DNA of 64,000 bases from Deltaproteobacteria bacterium. GTDB lineage: Bacteria > Myxococcota_A > JAADFL01. Numbering within the stretch: the first letter of the stretch is position 1; each line of letters begins with the position of its first letter. The DNA lies in the NCBI GenBank assembly GCA_013152945.1, contig JAADFL010000205.1:1-64000 (forward strand), written 5' to 3'. Of this stretch, positions 31,801-39,115 are shown in pieces. Below the pieces are notes generated by a model. It was given only the letters and a program-made list of their open reading frames with translations, did not search any database and was not told the origin of the DNA. Made by a program: the position numbers and the translations under genes.

Positions 31801-34375
31801 GACTCCAGACGACCCCGCTCCTCCGCTAACAGAGCCGAAGGTGGAAGTGGTGGATGCGAACGGCGGCGTGTACACGTACAAGTATGACTCGTTCTACGAG
31901 ATGGTGTCGGTAACTTTGCCGGACGGCACCGAGATAGACATGACAAACGCAGACTGCCTGATGCCTTCGTCAGTGAGAATGCCGGACGGATCGACGACCA
32001 CCACCTATTACGACGAGTGGGGCCGTATCATCAAGGAGTCTTCGCCGCTGGGACAACGCTCATTCGATTACGACTTCCAACGCGGCCTGCTCACCAGCCT
32101 CACCACCTGGGGCGGGAAGATATTCAACTACACCTATTACGACGACGGAGACCTGAAGGAAGTTTTGGACAATTACGGGAAGCCGAAGTTCACCTTGGCC
32201 TATACGGACGACGGACAGATTAAGTCCATTACCGACGCCACCGGCGTCACCACCACGTACTCGTACGACGGCATGGGCAACCTCGAGACCGTATCGAGCG
32301 TCCTGGGCACCCATCTGACCTTCAATAGGGATGCGCGTGGAAACGTGGTGCGGGTGGAGGATCCTGGGGTCACCACGGGGCTGGATTACGACTCGATGGA
32401 CAGGGTTGTAAAGGTGACGGACGGGAACGGCGACGAGCACGTCATATCCAGGGACGGCCAAGGTCTGGTGACCGGCTTTTCGTCCGGAGGAGTCGCCACT
32501 GCCCTGGGCCGCGACTCGGCAGGCCGGCTCATCTCGGTGTCCTTTGCGGGCGCGCCTGCATGGAGCCTGGAGTACGACGGCGAGGACAGGATCACGTCGA
32601 TAGGCAGCGCAGAAGGCAAGGTAGAAGTAGAGTACGGCCTAATGGGCAACATCGTCAAGAGGAGCATCACGTGGCAGGGAGGCTCACAGACAGCAATGTT
32701 CGATTACGATCCCGCCGGCAGGATGCTCTCTGCAAAGGACGACGACAGTTCGATAACCTTCGAGCGTGATCAGAGGACCAAGCTCGTCACCTCGGTTACC
32801 CAGTTCCACCATGGCATGGCAGAGCCCATAACCATTGGGTACAACATGAACGGAGACCAAGAGGCAGAGCAGGTCATCTATCCGGCCTTGACCGGGTTCC
32901 AAGGCGGCGAGTACGACTTCGACAGGGACGAGTTCACCGGCAGAGTAACCTCGACATGGGACCCGGACGGAAACACCTATGACTTTTTACGGGACGATGC
33001 AGGCAGGCTCACGGGCCTGCAGGTGAACGGGGGGCAGGATTTCGACGCAGAGTTCTCCAGGGACGCGGCAGGCAGGACCACGGGCGTAACCTATTACAAG
33101 GACTACTGGCGCGAGGCTGTGCTCCTTTCCGTGCAGGACGAGCTGGCCCTGGACGGAGTGAGGCTGCGCACCGTGTCGGCCGGCGTGACCATCGGCTACT
33201 CGTACGACGGGGTCCGCAGGTTGACCGGGGCCGTGTACTCTGACACGAGGCAGGACGAGTCATACTCTTACGACGCTAGAGGCGACCTGTCCGGCCAAGG
33301 CGTGTCTTACGACGAGTACAGGAGGCTGATTTCCGCCAATGGTTACGAGTACGAGTACGACCGGGCCGGCAGGGTCGTGAGGCGCACCCGCAGCAGTGAC
33401 TCGAGCAAGCTGGAGCTGTACTGGGACGGGGATGACAACCTGGTGCAGGTGGATGTTTACGGGCCTGGGGATACGGCGCCGGCCCACGTGGTAAAGTACA
33501 GGTACGACGCCTTCGGCCGGAGGATCGGAAGAGACGTGGACGGAGATATGGAGTTCTACATATACGACAGGGACAACCTGGCAATGATCGTGGACGACCA
33601 GGGCGCGTTGAAGGACTTCTTCCTGTACGGCAGCGAACTGGACAGGCCTGTTGTGATGTTCAGCCATGGGGAGAAGTACGGCATAATGACCGATACAATG
33701 GGCACTGTGCTGGGACTGGTGAGGCTGTCGGACCACACGGTGGTCTCGACCTGGAAGTACACGGCCCTCGGCGCCAGGGTGGAGCATACGGGCCAGGTGG
33801 ACTGCCCGATTGGCTTCCAGGGCAGGCTGCACGATACCTTGACCGGCCTGGTTTACTTCAGGACCAGGGAGTACGATCCGGCTGTAGGCCGCTTCCTGAG
33901 CACGGATCCTCTCAAGTTCACCAGCTTCGGCCACCCTTACGCCTTTCCCGGCATGGACCCGGTGAACAGGTCCGATCCCTTCGGCATGGGACCCAGGGCA
34001 GTAAAGGCGATTGGAGAAGGCGTGCTCACTTACAACGGTATGAAGGGCAAAATCGAGGGAGGCGTAGTCAAGGCTGCAGGAGGCGAAGGCTCCGGCACCG
34101 GCGAGGCTGCTCGGATGGCTTTCAAGACGGCCGGCAACGCAATGATAGACACTGCAAGCAAGGCTGCCAGCCTGACCCCGTACCAGGCCTATGGTCCGAG
34201 CGTCACCGACATGATCGGTTACGCGTACAAGGCGTACAAGGCAAAGAACCCGTGCGAGCGGGCCAAGGTGGGCGGCGAGATACTCACGGACATTGTTCCG
34301 GGAGGCAAGAAGTGGTTGAAGCCGCTGGTGGACGATTTCAACAACCTCGGCAACATGGTGCACGCGGGAAGGTGA
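28835..34375 (+). CDS. Teneurin-like RHS/YD-repeat lipoprotein with NHL propeller
   Basis: This 1846-residue protein has a lipobox (LLAC, Cys37) after a hydrophobic segment. In order it holds a TTR/carboxypeptidase-regulatory-like domain (about 65-140), a ZU5-like region (about 160-280), a linker that begins the RHS part, an NHL propeller (about 505-810, units like GPDGSVFVADSDSIRKV) and an RHS/YD shell (about 820-1710). The shell closes with the core motif GRFLSTDPL...DPFGM. Teneurins and insecticidal BC complexes share this shell. Only about 130 residues follow the core; they include a pre-toxin-like NPCERAKVGGEILTDI segment but no recognisable toxin. The ATG follows AAGGAG; an upstream TTG lacks one. 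Composition is visibly GC-richer than its neighbours, which suggests transfer. Confidence 0.85.
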   Translation: MWSTEESGRRSSAWNVGSNGFLGFVAALAASTGLLACSGSNGSSSGGGGDKDKEIVCEGPAPSSEKAGFVRASVLRSDSGEPVKGAVVTLDGVEGCVSTGEDGMFKIPVPGGGAFKLRVRCTGTTGAMRRDIVSSGSSLSLGTIYLKDLDRAITRIGPSGGIHESSKGGLKLEFPVGSLARTVNVRATRFERSRDLPAPLPRTSHFTMAFEADVQGEALNKPVHVTLPNDYGFPPGTKVPVGAFDDKAGEWVPSGMGMVSEDGKTIEFDAKHLSSYDCNLPVTATDTPGVSRRDKKRPDKGCGRNGSGGSSEVDVRTGGLELEVEAPLGRTHGADRSLTLVYHSIAASPSAWIGGLRTENPGDLSEAPKYAGMEVQVEGVRHLVYLEAAEQENWVSFLWNGRDIDGNLKETGLYDAWLRAFYALPGVFATADVFGGPPVSSLGIEADELAEADAEVFAKLVLINQVDSPIAAGWSVAGLMSIHPHQDGTVLLVEGGESRGVFGRTGRLEIVAGDPDGGTDCGDGSPAQNRCLDYPVAVAAGPDGSVFVADSDSIRKVTPDGKWEMVYDGSSGNFDPVCLSVSPGGDLYVCDEWSGVVYKVNGSGLEKVAGGGQPYMPGLGMDPTVSHPTDVAFAPDGSMYIADWPYGLRRLAPDGTLHSLEPEGNPDYPAPYKIALGNDGSVYLAELKRCRVRRLLPDGTMITVAGRDSVCGFAGDGGFASKALLDHPNALVLAADGTLYISDQWNDRIRAIDPNGRIMTVAGKGAKSGSGFGFGGPALNGLVPRPEDLDMDGNGNLLTVYKGDGVVVRVDMQARLYGRPNGSTDSLELLSGGNYKMVSGMGAVIVFDKDGRMLERTDSHGRKTEYEYDEQGRLLRVRDDLGQVASLSYSGSGIEMIKAPDGRETRFEADPERNLVKVTFPDGTINSFSYGGNHLMSGWTDAEGRSASYEYDAYGRIKAVDRGAGRKREYKPLETQALLNDYIEAGLGKTPDDPAPPLTEPKVEVVDANGGVYTYKYDSFYEMVSVTLPDGTEIDMTNADCLMPSSVRMPDGSTTTTYYDEWGRIIKESSPLGQRSFDYDFQRGLLTSLTTWGGKIFNYTYYDDGDLKEVLDNYGKPKFTLAYTDDGQIKSITDATGVTTTYSYDGMGNLETVSSVLGTHLTFNRDARGNVVRVEDPGVTTGLDYDSMDRVVKVTDGNGDEHVISRDGQGLVTGFSSGGVATALGRDSAGRLISVSFAGAPAWSLEYDGEDRITSIGSAEGKVEVEYGLMGNIVKRSITWQGGSQTAMFDYDPAGRMLSAKDDDSSITFERDQRTKLVTSVTQFHHGMAEPITIGYNMNGDQEAEQVIYPALTGFQGGEYDFDRDEFTGRVTSTWDPDGNTYDFLRDDAGRLTGLQVNGGQDFDAEFSRDAAGRTTGVTYYKDYWREAVLLSVQDELALDGVRLRTVSAGVTIGYSYDGVRRLTGAVYSDTRQDESYSYDARGDLSGQGVSYDEYRRLISANGYEYEYDRAGRVVRRTRSSDSSKLELYWDGDDNLVQVDVYGPGDTAPAHVVKYRYDAFGRRIGRDVDGDMEFYIYDRDNLAMIVDDQGALKDFFLYGSELDRPVVMFSHGEKYGIMTDTMGTVLGLVRLSDHTVVSTWKYTALGARVEHTGQVDCPIGFQGRLHDTLTGLVYFRTREYDPAVGRFLSTDPLKFTSFGHPYAFPGMDPVNRSDPFGMGPRAVKAIGEGVLTYNGMKGKIEGGVVKAAGGEGSGTGEAARMAFKTAGNAMIDTASKAASLTPYQAYGPSVTDMIGYAYKAYKAKNPCERAKVGGEILTDIVPGGKKWLKPLVDDFNNLGNMVHAGR

Positions 34376-34677
34376 GGCCCCCGACATATCGGCAATGCTT
34401 GAATCAGTTTGCCTTTCGGCCATAGGAAGCATGACTTTATTGCTGTTTCCTTGCCGTGTTTATCAAATGAGGAAATTCAAGTCCCCGGTCTCCCAGCTTT
34501 TGTACCTGGTCGATTATTTTTGAGGCCTGGCAAGGCAATACCTGTTGTGAGCCACATGAGTTACGGCAACTTCATTTTACCTTGACACTGTGCGCTTCAG
34601 GATTATGATACACTGCGTCAACCGGGTGGGTGGCGCTAACCGGCATTATTGCGAGAGAAGTCGTGGAGGAGGAATTA
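34376..34677. other. Gap after the RHS gene with no immunity gene
   Basis: No open frame in this stretch has a ribosome binding site or protein-like composition. The first half is plain sequence with no clear terminator; the second half contains the promoter of the phasin-like/ParA operon. A cognate immunity gene, normal after polymorphic RHS toxins, is absent. Confidence 0.5.
34582..34609 (+). promoter_or_regulatory. Strong sigma-70 promoter of the phasin-like/parA operon
   Basis: A perfect TTGACA (34582-34587), a 16-nt spacer and TATGAT (34604-34609) make this the closest match to the housekeeping consensus in the window. The leader to the ATG at 34678 would be about 60 nt. Confidence 0.68.
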
Positions 34678-35001
34678 ATGAACAAGGTCTTTGATCAATT
34701 GAAGAACATGGGCGAGGAAAAATTGGGACAGCTTGTAGCCAAGCTGCTTTCAAACGAGAAATTCGTGCAAGGAGTCCAGGTGCTGGTATCCAAGAGCCTG
34801 GAGGCCAAGGAGATGGTTGACAAGCAGGTACAGGTATTGCTTGGAGCCATGGGCCTGCCCACTGCCGAAGAATATCGAAATCTTATCGAGAGATTGGAAA
34901 GTGTCGAGGAAGACCTGGATGTTATAAAAGAAAGGCTCGGCAAGCTGGAACAAAAGAACAAGTCCAAGGCGAAAAAAAAGGCCTCTCCCAAGAAGTCTTG
35001 A
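34678..35001 (+). CDS. Phasin-like coiled-coil protein
   Basis: The 107-residue protein is almost wholly helical, with heptad-like stretches (MVDKQVQVLLGAM, YRNLIERLESVEEDLDVIKERLGKLEQ) and a very basic C-terminal tail (KNKSKAKKKASPKKS). It resembles phasin-type proteins that coat polyhydroxyalkanoate granules, but no PHA synthase is in the window, so the granule role is only a suggestion. The ATG follows GGAGGAGGAATTA, an excellent ribosome binding site. It begins an operon with a ParA-type ATPase 17 bp downstream, then an acyltransferase. The basic tail may contact DNA or the ParA partner. Confidence 0.6.
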   Translation: MNKVFDQLKNMGEEKLGQLVAKLLSNEKFVQGVQVLVSKSLEAKEMVDKQVQVLLGAMGLPTAEEYRNLIERLESVEEDLDVIKERLGKLEQKNKSKAKKKASPKKS

Positions 35002-35018
35002 CCATGGGGACTTAACGA

Positions 35019-35825
35019 GTGAGCAAGGCGGGCAAGACCAGGCGCATAGCCCTGATAAATGAAAAGGGCGGGACATGCAAGACCACGCTTGCAGTAAACC
35101 TGGGGGCATACTATGCGATGTACCTCAAGAAAAAGGTTCTGCTCGTCGATCTCGATCCACAGGGTCATGTGGGCAAGACCCTTGGCTTCGATGTGAGACG
35201 GCTGGACAAGACATCCATGGACTTGTTGTATGACCCGCATACGGGTATTGCTGATGCGGCCAAGCAATCCAGGATCGAAAGTCTAGACGTGGTTTGTGCC
35301 AATAAGTCATTGTCAGAATTTCCAGTAGTTGCGGCCAGGCACAAGGACAGGGAATACAAGCTTACAAGAAAACTCGACAATGCTCATGCTTATGACATGA
35401 TAATCTTCGATACACCTCCGTCCATAGGCCTGGTAAACTTGAATGTGATGCTGGCCGCAAATGAAATAGTGGTTCCTGTCAATATTACGTACCTGGCTCT
35501 GGATGGATGCGCGGAAATCCTGGATACGGTCGAACAGGTGAAGATCGATTACAAGAGGGACAAGTTAGGCGTGACCATGATTGTTCCCACCTTGTACCGT
35601 AATACGAACCTGGCAAAGGAAATTCTGGACAAACTGGAAACTTATTTCCCGAGACAGATTTCCAGGACTGTATTGGGCTTCAATGTGAAGATCGACGAAG
35701 CCCAGTCCCATGGAAAGACTATTTGGGAGTATGCACCATCGAGCCCCGGAGCCCGCATGCTGGAAGCAATTGCTTTGGAGGTGGATAGCCGTGACCCCGG
35801 ACGTCCTCGGAAACGATCCGTTTGA
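35019..35825 (+). CDS. ParA/Soj-family ATPase
   Basis: The 268-residue protein has the deviant Walker A EKGGTCKTT (about 14-22), VLLVDLDPQG as the A' motif, and IIFDTPPS as Walker B, so it is a ParA-type ATPase that switches between dimer and monomer on DNA or membrane. It has no N-terminal DNA-binding extension, and no ParB gene is adjacent, so it is more likely a positioning factor for a cellular cargo than the chromosome segregation ParA. It starts with GTG. Its last 35 bases overlap the acyltransferase start, and a phasin-like gene precedes it. The family includes McdA and PpfA; the cargo here is not known. Confidence 0.85.
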   Translation: MSKAGKTRRIALINEKGGTCKTTLAVNLGAYYAMYLKKKVLLVDLDPQGHVGKTLGFDVRRLDKTSMDLLYDPHTGIADAAKQSRIESLDVVCANKSLSEFPVVAARHKDREYKLTRKLDNAHAYDMIIFDTPPSIGLVNLNVMLAANEIVVPVNITYLALDGCAEILDTVEQVKIDYKRDKLGVTMIVPTLYRNTNLAKEILDKLETYFPRQISRTVLGFNVKIDEAQSHGKTIWEYAPSSPGARMLEAIALEVDSRDPGRPRKRSV

Positions 35826-36702
35826 GCGACTCGGAAGGGTAAAGCCCAAAACCGGAAAAAAGAGCAAAGTAAGGTCAAAGCCTCGTACAAGTGCAAAGAA
35901 AACAAGTAAAAAAAAGAAAAAAGACGATGTTTCCGTACCTCGCAGTACAGGCAAACAAGCGCCTGCCGAAAATGCACCGCTTTATCCGGTGCTTTCCAGG
36001 CTGACCGGGCCCGGACTCGCTTTGAGGACTATAGCAAGACTTCTTTACGACATGTACTTCAGGGTAAAACTTGAAGATGTTCACAATGTGCCTGTTGCAG
36101 GTCCCTTGCTGGTTGTTGCCAACCATGCAGGGATGCTGCCTTATGATGCACTCATGCTCCAGGTAGGGCTGGAGCGAAGGCCGGGTATGCCCAGGTCGTC
36201 CAGGGTGCTGGCTGAACCAGACTCGCTTGCATCCAGGCTCCAGGGCTTTTTTTCCGGCAGGGCGGTTACATGGCGGGATGCACATGATGCCCTTTCTTCC
36301 GGCCACGCGGTTCTGTTCTTTCCAGAGGGTTGCCGGAGTTTGACCAAGCCCTACGTGGACAGGTATCGCCTGTTGCCTTTTTCCGGCATGGACGTCTTCG
36401 AGTCTGTACTGAACACCCGGGCGGCAGTTGTTCCTGTGGCAATAGTCGGTTCAGAGGAGGCTCATCCTGTTCTGGCAAGGCTGAATATCCTGGGTAACAC
36501 CGTGCCGCTGACCCCTACCTGGCCCCTGTTCGGGCCGTTAGGCTTGATACCCCTGCCCGTTAAGTGGATCATCCGTTTCGGTGAGCCCATAAAACCGGGG
36601 GAAATGAAGACTCCCGAAGGTATGAGCGAGGCGGTGCGCCGCAGGATAACCGCAATGCTGGCAGAGATGCTGTCCAGCAGGAAGAGCCGGTTCTTCGGAT
36701 AA
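35791..36702 (+). CDS. PlsC-like acyltransferase with basic N-terminal tail
   Basis: The protein transfers acyl chains to lysophospholipid or a related acceptor. The motifs NHAGMLPYD (catalytic His and Asp) near residue 110 and FPEGCRS near 182 are intact. Unusually, the first 75 residues form a disordered tail that begins TPDVLGNDPFERLG and continues with some 20 Lys/Arg residues; such basic tails in ParA partners often stimulate the ATPase. I chose the GTG at 35791 because GGAGGTGG lies upstream, which makes the gene overlap parA by 35 bp. The tail and overlap suggest that the enzyme is a ParA cargo or regulator. That is inference. Confidence 0.8.
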   Translation: MTPDVLGNDPFERLGRVKPKTGKKSKVRSKPRTSAKKTSKKKKKDDVSVPRSTGKQAPAENAPLYPVLSRLTGPGLALRTIARLLYDMYFRVKLEDVHNVPVAGPLLVVANHAGMLPYDALMLQVGLERRPGMPRSSRVLAEPDSLASRLQGFFSGRAVTWRDAHDALSSGHAVLFFPEGCRSLTKPYVDRYRLLPFSGMDVFESVLNTRAAVVPVAIVGSEEAHPVLARLNILGNTVPLTPTWPLFGPLGLIPLPVKWIIRFGEPIKPGEMKTPEGMSEAVRRRITAMLAEMLSSRKSRFFG

Positions 36703-36916
36703 TCAGGTTCGAACAGCATCCATAGATTCAATTGATCCCGGTTGCAGGGCGGCTTTTGATCTTGGTAATGGATCGGACGACAAGGCCGGGGAACTTTTAC
36801 AGAGAACAATGTGACAGAATAAATGACTTGAAAATTCCCGGGGTACGGAGGAAATACTACAAGTCCTGACCAGGAACACTTCCATTAATAATATTATGTC
36901 TAAAATATATTTTTTG

Positions 36917-37162
36917 TCAGGTCTTCTTGACCGGCTGTTCAACAGTTTCCTTGTTGTCTTGTTCGACCGGCTTCTTATTCTCTCCCTGCTCCAATTTCGG
37001 GTTGCCGGGCGTGACATCGATGGGCGGCGTTTCATTGGTTGCTTTCTTGAAGTTTCTGATCCCCTTGCCCAGGGCGGATCCCAATTCAGGCAACCTGCCC
37101 GCCCCGAACACTATTACGACTATCAGGAGGATCAGGATTAGTTCCCAGATCCCAAGTCCCAT
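36917..37162 (-). CDS. tatA: Sec-independent translocase subunit TatA
   Basis: TatA forms the pore of the twin-arginine pathway, which exports folded proteins. The 81-residue protein has the N-terminal membrane helix [24 protein letters not shown], the hallmark FG-x-LPELG hinge, then an amphipathic helix ([13 protein letters not shown]) and an acidic tail. GGGAGGAAGAC precedes the ATG. It stands apart from tatB and tatC, as is common in this lineage. The hydrophobic N-terminus and hinge leave little doubt about the family; whether it acts as TatA or TatE cannot be decided from sequence. Confidence 0.9.
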   Translation of the reverse strand: MGLGIWELILILLIVVIVFGAGRLPELGSALGKGIRNFKKATNETPPIDVTPGNPKLEQGENKKPVEQDNKETVEQPVKKT

Positions 37163-37328
37163 GTCTTCCTCCCGGGAGATCCAAGACCTCCCTGACTTTC
37201 AAAGATTCAGATTAGCACAGCTTCATCCAGGTGGCAAACATTTGAATTGGCCGATTGGCTTGCAGATTGTTCTTTCATGACTATCCTGCTTACCCGGGCA
37301 ATGAAAAAATCATGATTCTGCCACGCCT

Positions 37329-37628
37329 CTAGGTAACCCATCCCTCCATGGAGGGATCGCCCGCATTCAGAGGATCGTGCACTATCTTGTTCCTGCACTC
37401 CTGGCAAAGAAGAAACACCCTTTCTATCCAGACCTCGTCTTCCAGTTCCTCCTCGGTTTTTTCATGAATACTGCTAAGTAATGCTTCTGTGTCCAAAGAT
37501 CCCGTGTCCTTTTCCTCGAGAAAGCCGTCGAAGTCCGCGGTTATGGTCAACTTCATAATGTATTTCACACTGCCCTGGGGCAGGTTCTTGCCGCACCTGG
37601 AGCACCTTGAATGATTGCCTGATTCCAT
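37329..37628 (-). CDS. Small zinc-ribbon protein downstream of selA
   Basis: The 99-residue protein has two CxxC pairs, CSRCGK near residue 9 and CQEC near 75, separated by a basic strand (VKYIMKLTITADF) and an acidic helix (EEELEDEVWIERV). This pattern suggests a zinc ribbon of unknown function. It begins 4 nt after the selA stop codon and shares its transcript; an AAGG-type site lies within the end of selA. It could be a regulator or a small adaptor for selenium metabolism, but there is no direct evidence. Confidence 0.6.
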   Translation of the reverse strand: MESGNHSRCSRCGKNLPQGSVKYIMKLTITADFDGFLEEKDTGSLDTEALLSSIHEKTEEELEDEVWIERVFLLCQECRNKIVHDPLNAGDPSMEGWVT

Positions 37629-37632
37629 GCCT

Positions 37633-39027
37633 TCAGCCTCTGGTTATCTTTTGCAATGCATCGACTATCACCCGGCCGTCCCCCTTCAGCAAGGTCCTTA
37701 CATCTAGCAGGACGGAATCATCTCTTAAAAGAGACACTATCGGAGTGTCATTCGCGCGTAGCTCGGAGCTCAAGTTCCGGCATGAGATTTTCGAATGTTT
37801 CAATTTCACTGCCCGGCTCTCGATTTCGACAAGCGGGCTGGTTCCCCCGCCAACCCTTGATTTGACCTTGACCACGCCGACCTCGAGCATTTCACCACAC
37901 ACGGCCTTTATCTTTTCCGCCAGCAAACCGGCTGTCTTTTCGAGTTCCCCGCCCGTCTTTTTCAACATGTTCATTACAGGCAGTGCTTGATGATCGAACT
38001 CTGTAAGCCTCAGGGTGGCATCAAGGGCCGAGAGGGACAACTTGTCCAACCGCAGTACCCTTAACATAGGATCCCTGCGCATGGGATCGATCAGGTCGAA
38101 ACGGCCTAGGATTATACCGGCCTGCGGCCCCCCGAGGAGCTTGTCGCCCGAGAAACAAACCACGTCGGCGCCGAGAGATAGCGCTTGCCCCGGGTCGTGG
38201 GCACCATCGATGCTGTCTATGCCGGTCTTTAAAAGTGCGGCGCTGCCCATGTCATAAACCAGGGGTAACCCGCGATTATCGGCAAGCCTGGACAGCTCGC
38301 CTATACCGGTTTCCTCTGTGAAACCGAGCAAGGCAAAATTGCTCCGGTGTACCTTGAGAAACAGGGCTGTTTCCTGCGTCACGGCTTTTTCATAATCCAT
38401 TAGCCTGGTGCGGTTCGTGGTTCCCACCTCCACGAGTTCCGCCCCAGAGGCGGAAAGCACGTCAGGGATCCGAAATGATCCGCCTATTTCCACCAGTTCA
38501 CCTCTGGACACAATGACCCGGCGCCCCCTGGCAAGGCACCGGAGAACCAGGTACACAGCAGCCGCATTGTTGTTGACCACAAGCGCGGATTCAGCCCCGG
38601 TCAACCTGCACAGTCTTTCTTCGACAGCAAGGCTTCTCTTTCCCCTGTTTCCCTTGTCAAGGTCGTACTCCAGGTTTGAGTATGCGCTCCCTATCGAGCT
38701 GACCTGCTCTATTGCCTCTTGCGCCAGGATTGCCCGTCCAAGGTTGGTGTGGAGCACCACCCCGGTTGCATTTACCACCCTCTTGTACGAATTTCCGCTC
38801 CACCTGGAAATATAGGACCATGCGTCTCTTGCGAGATCGGCTGGTGAAGGCGCATCTCTTAACCTGTCCTTCCTCAGGAGGTCCCTTGCCTCGTGTATTG
38901 CCGTCTTGGCCGCAACAGCCAAAATATCCCTTTTCATTCCCGCGTGGCCGGCCTCCAAGATTTCGATTACGCGGGTGACCGGCGGAAGTCTCCTAAGACG
39001 GTCTTTGGTTTTTGTTTCTGCCGGCAT
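37633..39027 (-). CDS. selA: L-seryl-tRNA(Sec) selenium transferase
   Basis: SelA is a pyridoxal-phosphate enzyme that converts seryl-tRNA(Sec) to selenocysteyl-tRNA(Sec) with selenophosphate. The 464-residue protein is full length, with NATGVVLHTNLGRA, NNNAAAVYLVL, REELVEIGGSFR-like RGELVEIGGSFR, and FSGDKLLGGPQAG, where the Lys binds the cofactor. The ATG at 39027 gives the usual length and follows GGAG; an upstream TTG would add 13 residues. The gene shows that the organism makes selenoproteins, but selB, selC and selD are not in the window. A small zinc-ribbon gene follows directly. Confidence 0.93.
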   Translation of the reverse strand: MPAETKTKDRLRRLPPVTRVIEILEAGHAGMKRDILAVAAKTAIHEARDLLRKDRLRDAPSPADLARDAWSYISRWSGNSYKRVVNATGVVLHTNLGRAILAQEAIEQVSSIGSAYSNLEYDLDKGNRGKRSLAVEERLCRLTGAESALVVNNNAAAVYLVLRCLARGRRVIVSRGELVEIGGSFRIPDVLSASGAELVEVGTTNRTRLMDYEKAVTQETALFLKVHRSNFALLGFTEETGIGELSRLADNRGLPLVYDMGSAALLKTGIDSIDGAHDPGQALSLGADVVCFSGDKLLGGPQAGIILGRFDLIDPMRRDPMLRVLRLDKLSLSALDATLRLTEFDHQALPVMNMLKKTGGELEKTAGLLAEKIKAVCGEMLEVGVVKVKSRVGGGTSPLVEIESRAVKLKHSKISCRNLSSELRANDTPIVSLLRDDSVLLDVRTLLKGDGRVIVDALQKITRG

Positions 39028-39115
39028 TCGAAACGACTCCGTGTAAATTGACCCCTGCTGCTTCAAAGGAACCTTTCCAGGATATGATTAGAACAATTTA
39101 TGCATACCCACAAGT

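Noticed and set aside
33260-34432. 390-codon minus-strand frame opposite the RHS gene
   Set aside because: High GC produces long antisense frames; this one has no start signal and mirrors the YD repeats.
34376-34581. Possible immunity gene after the RHS protein
   Set aside because: No frame with a ribosome binding site or protein-like composition is found.
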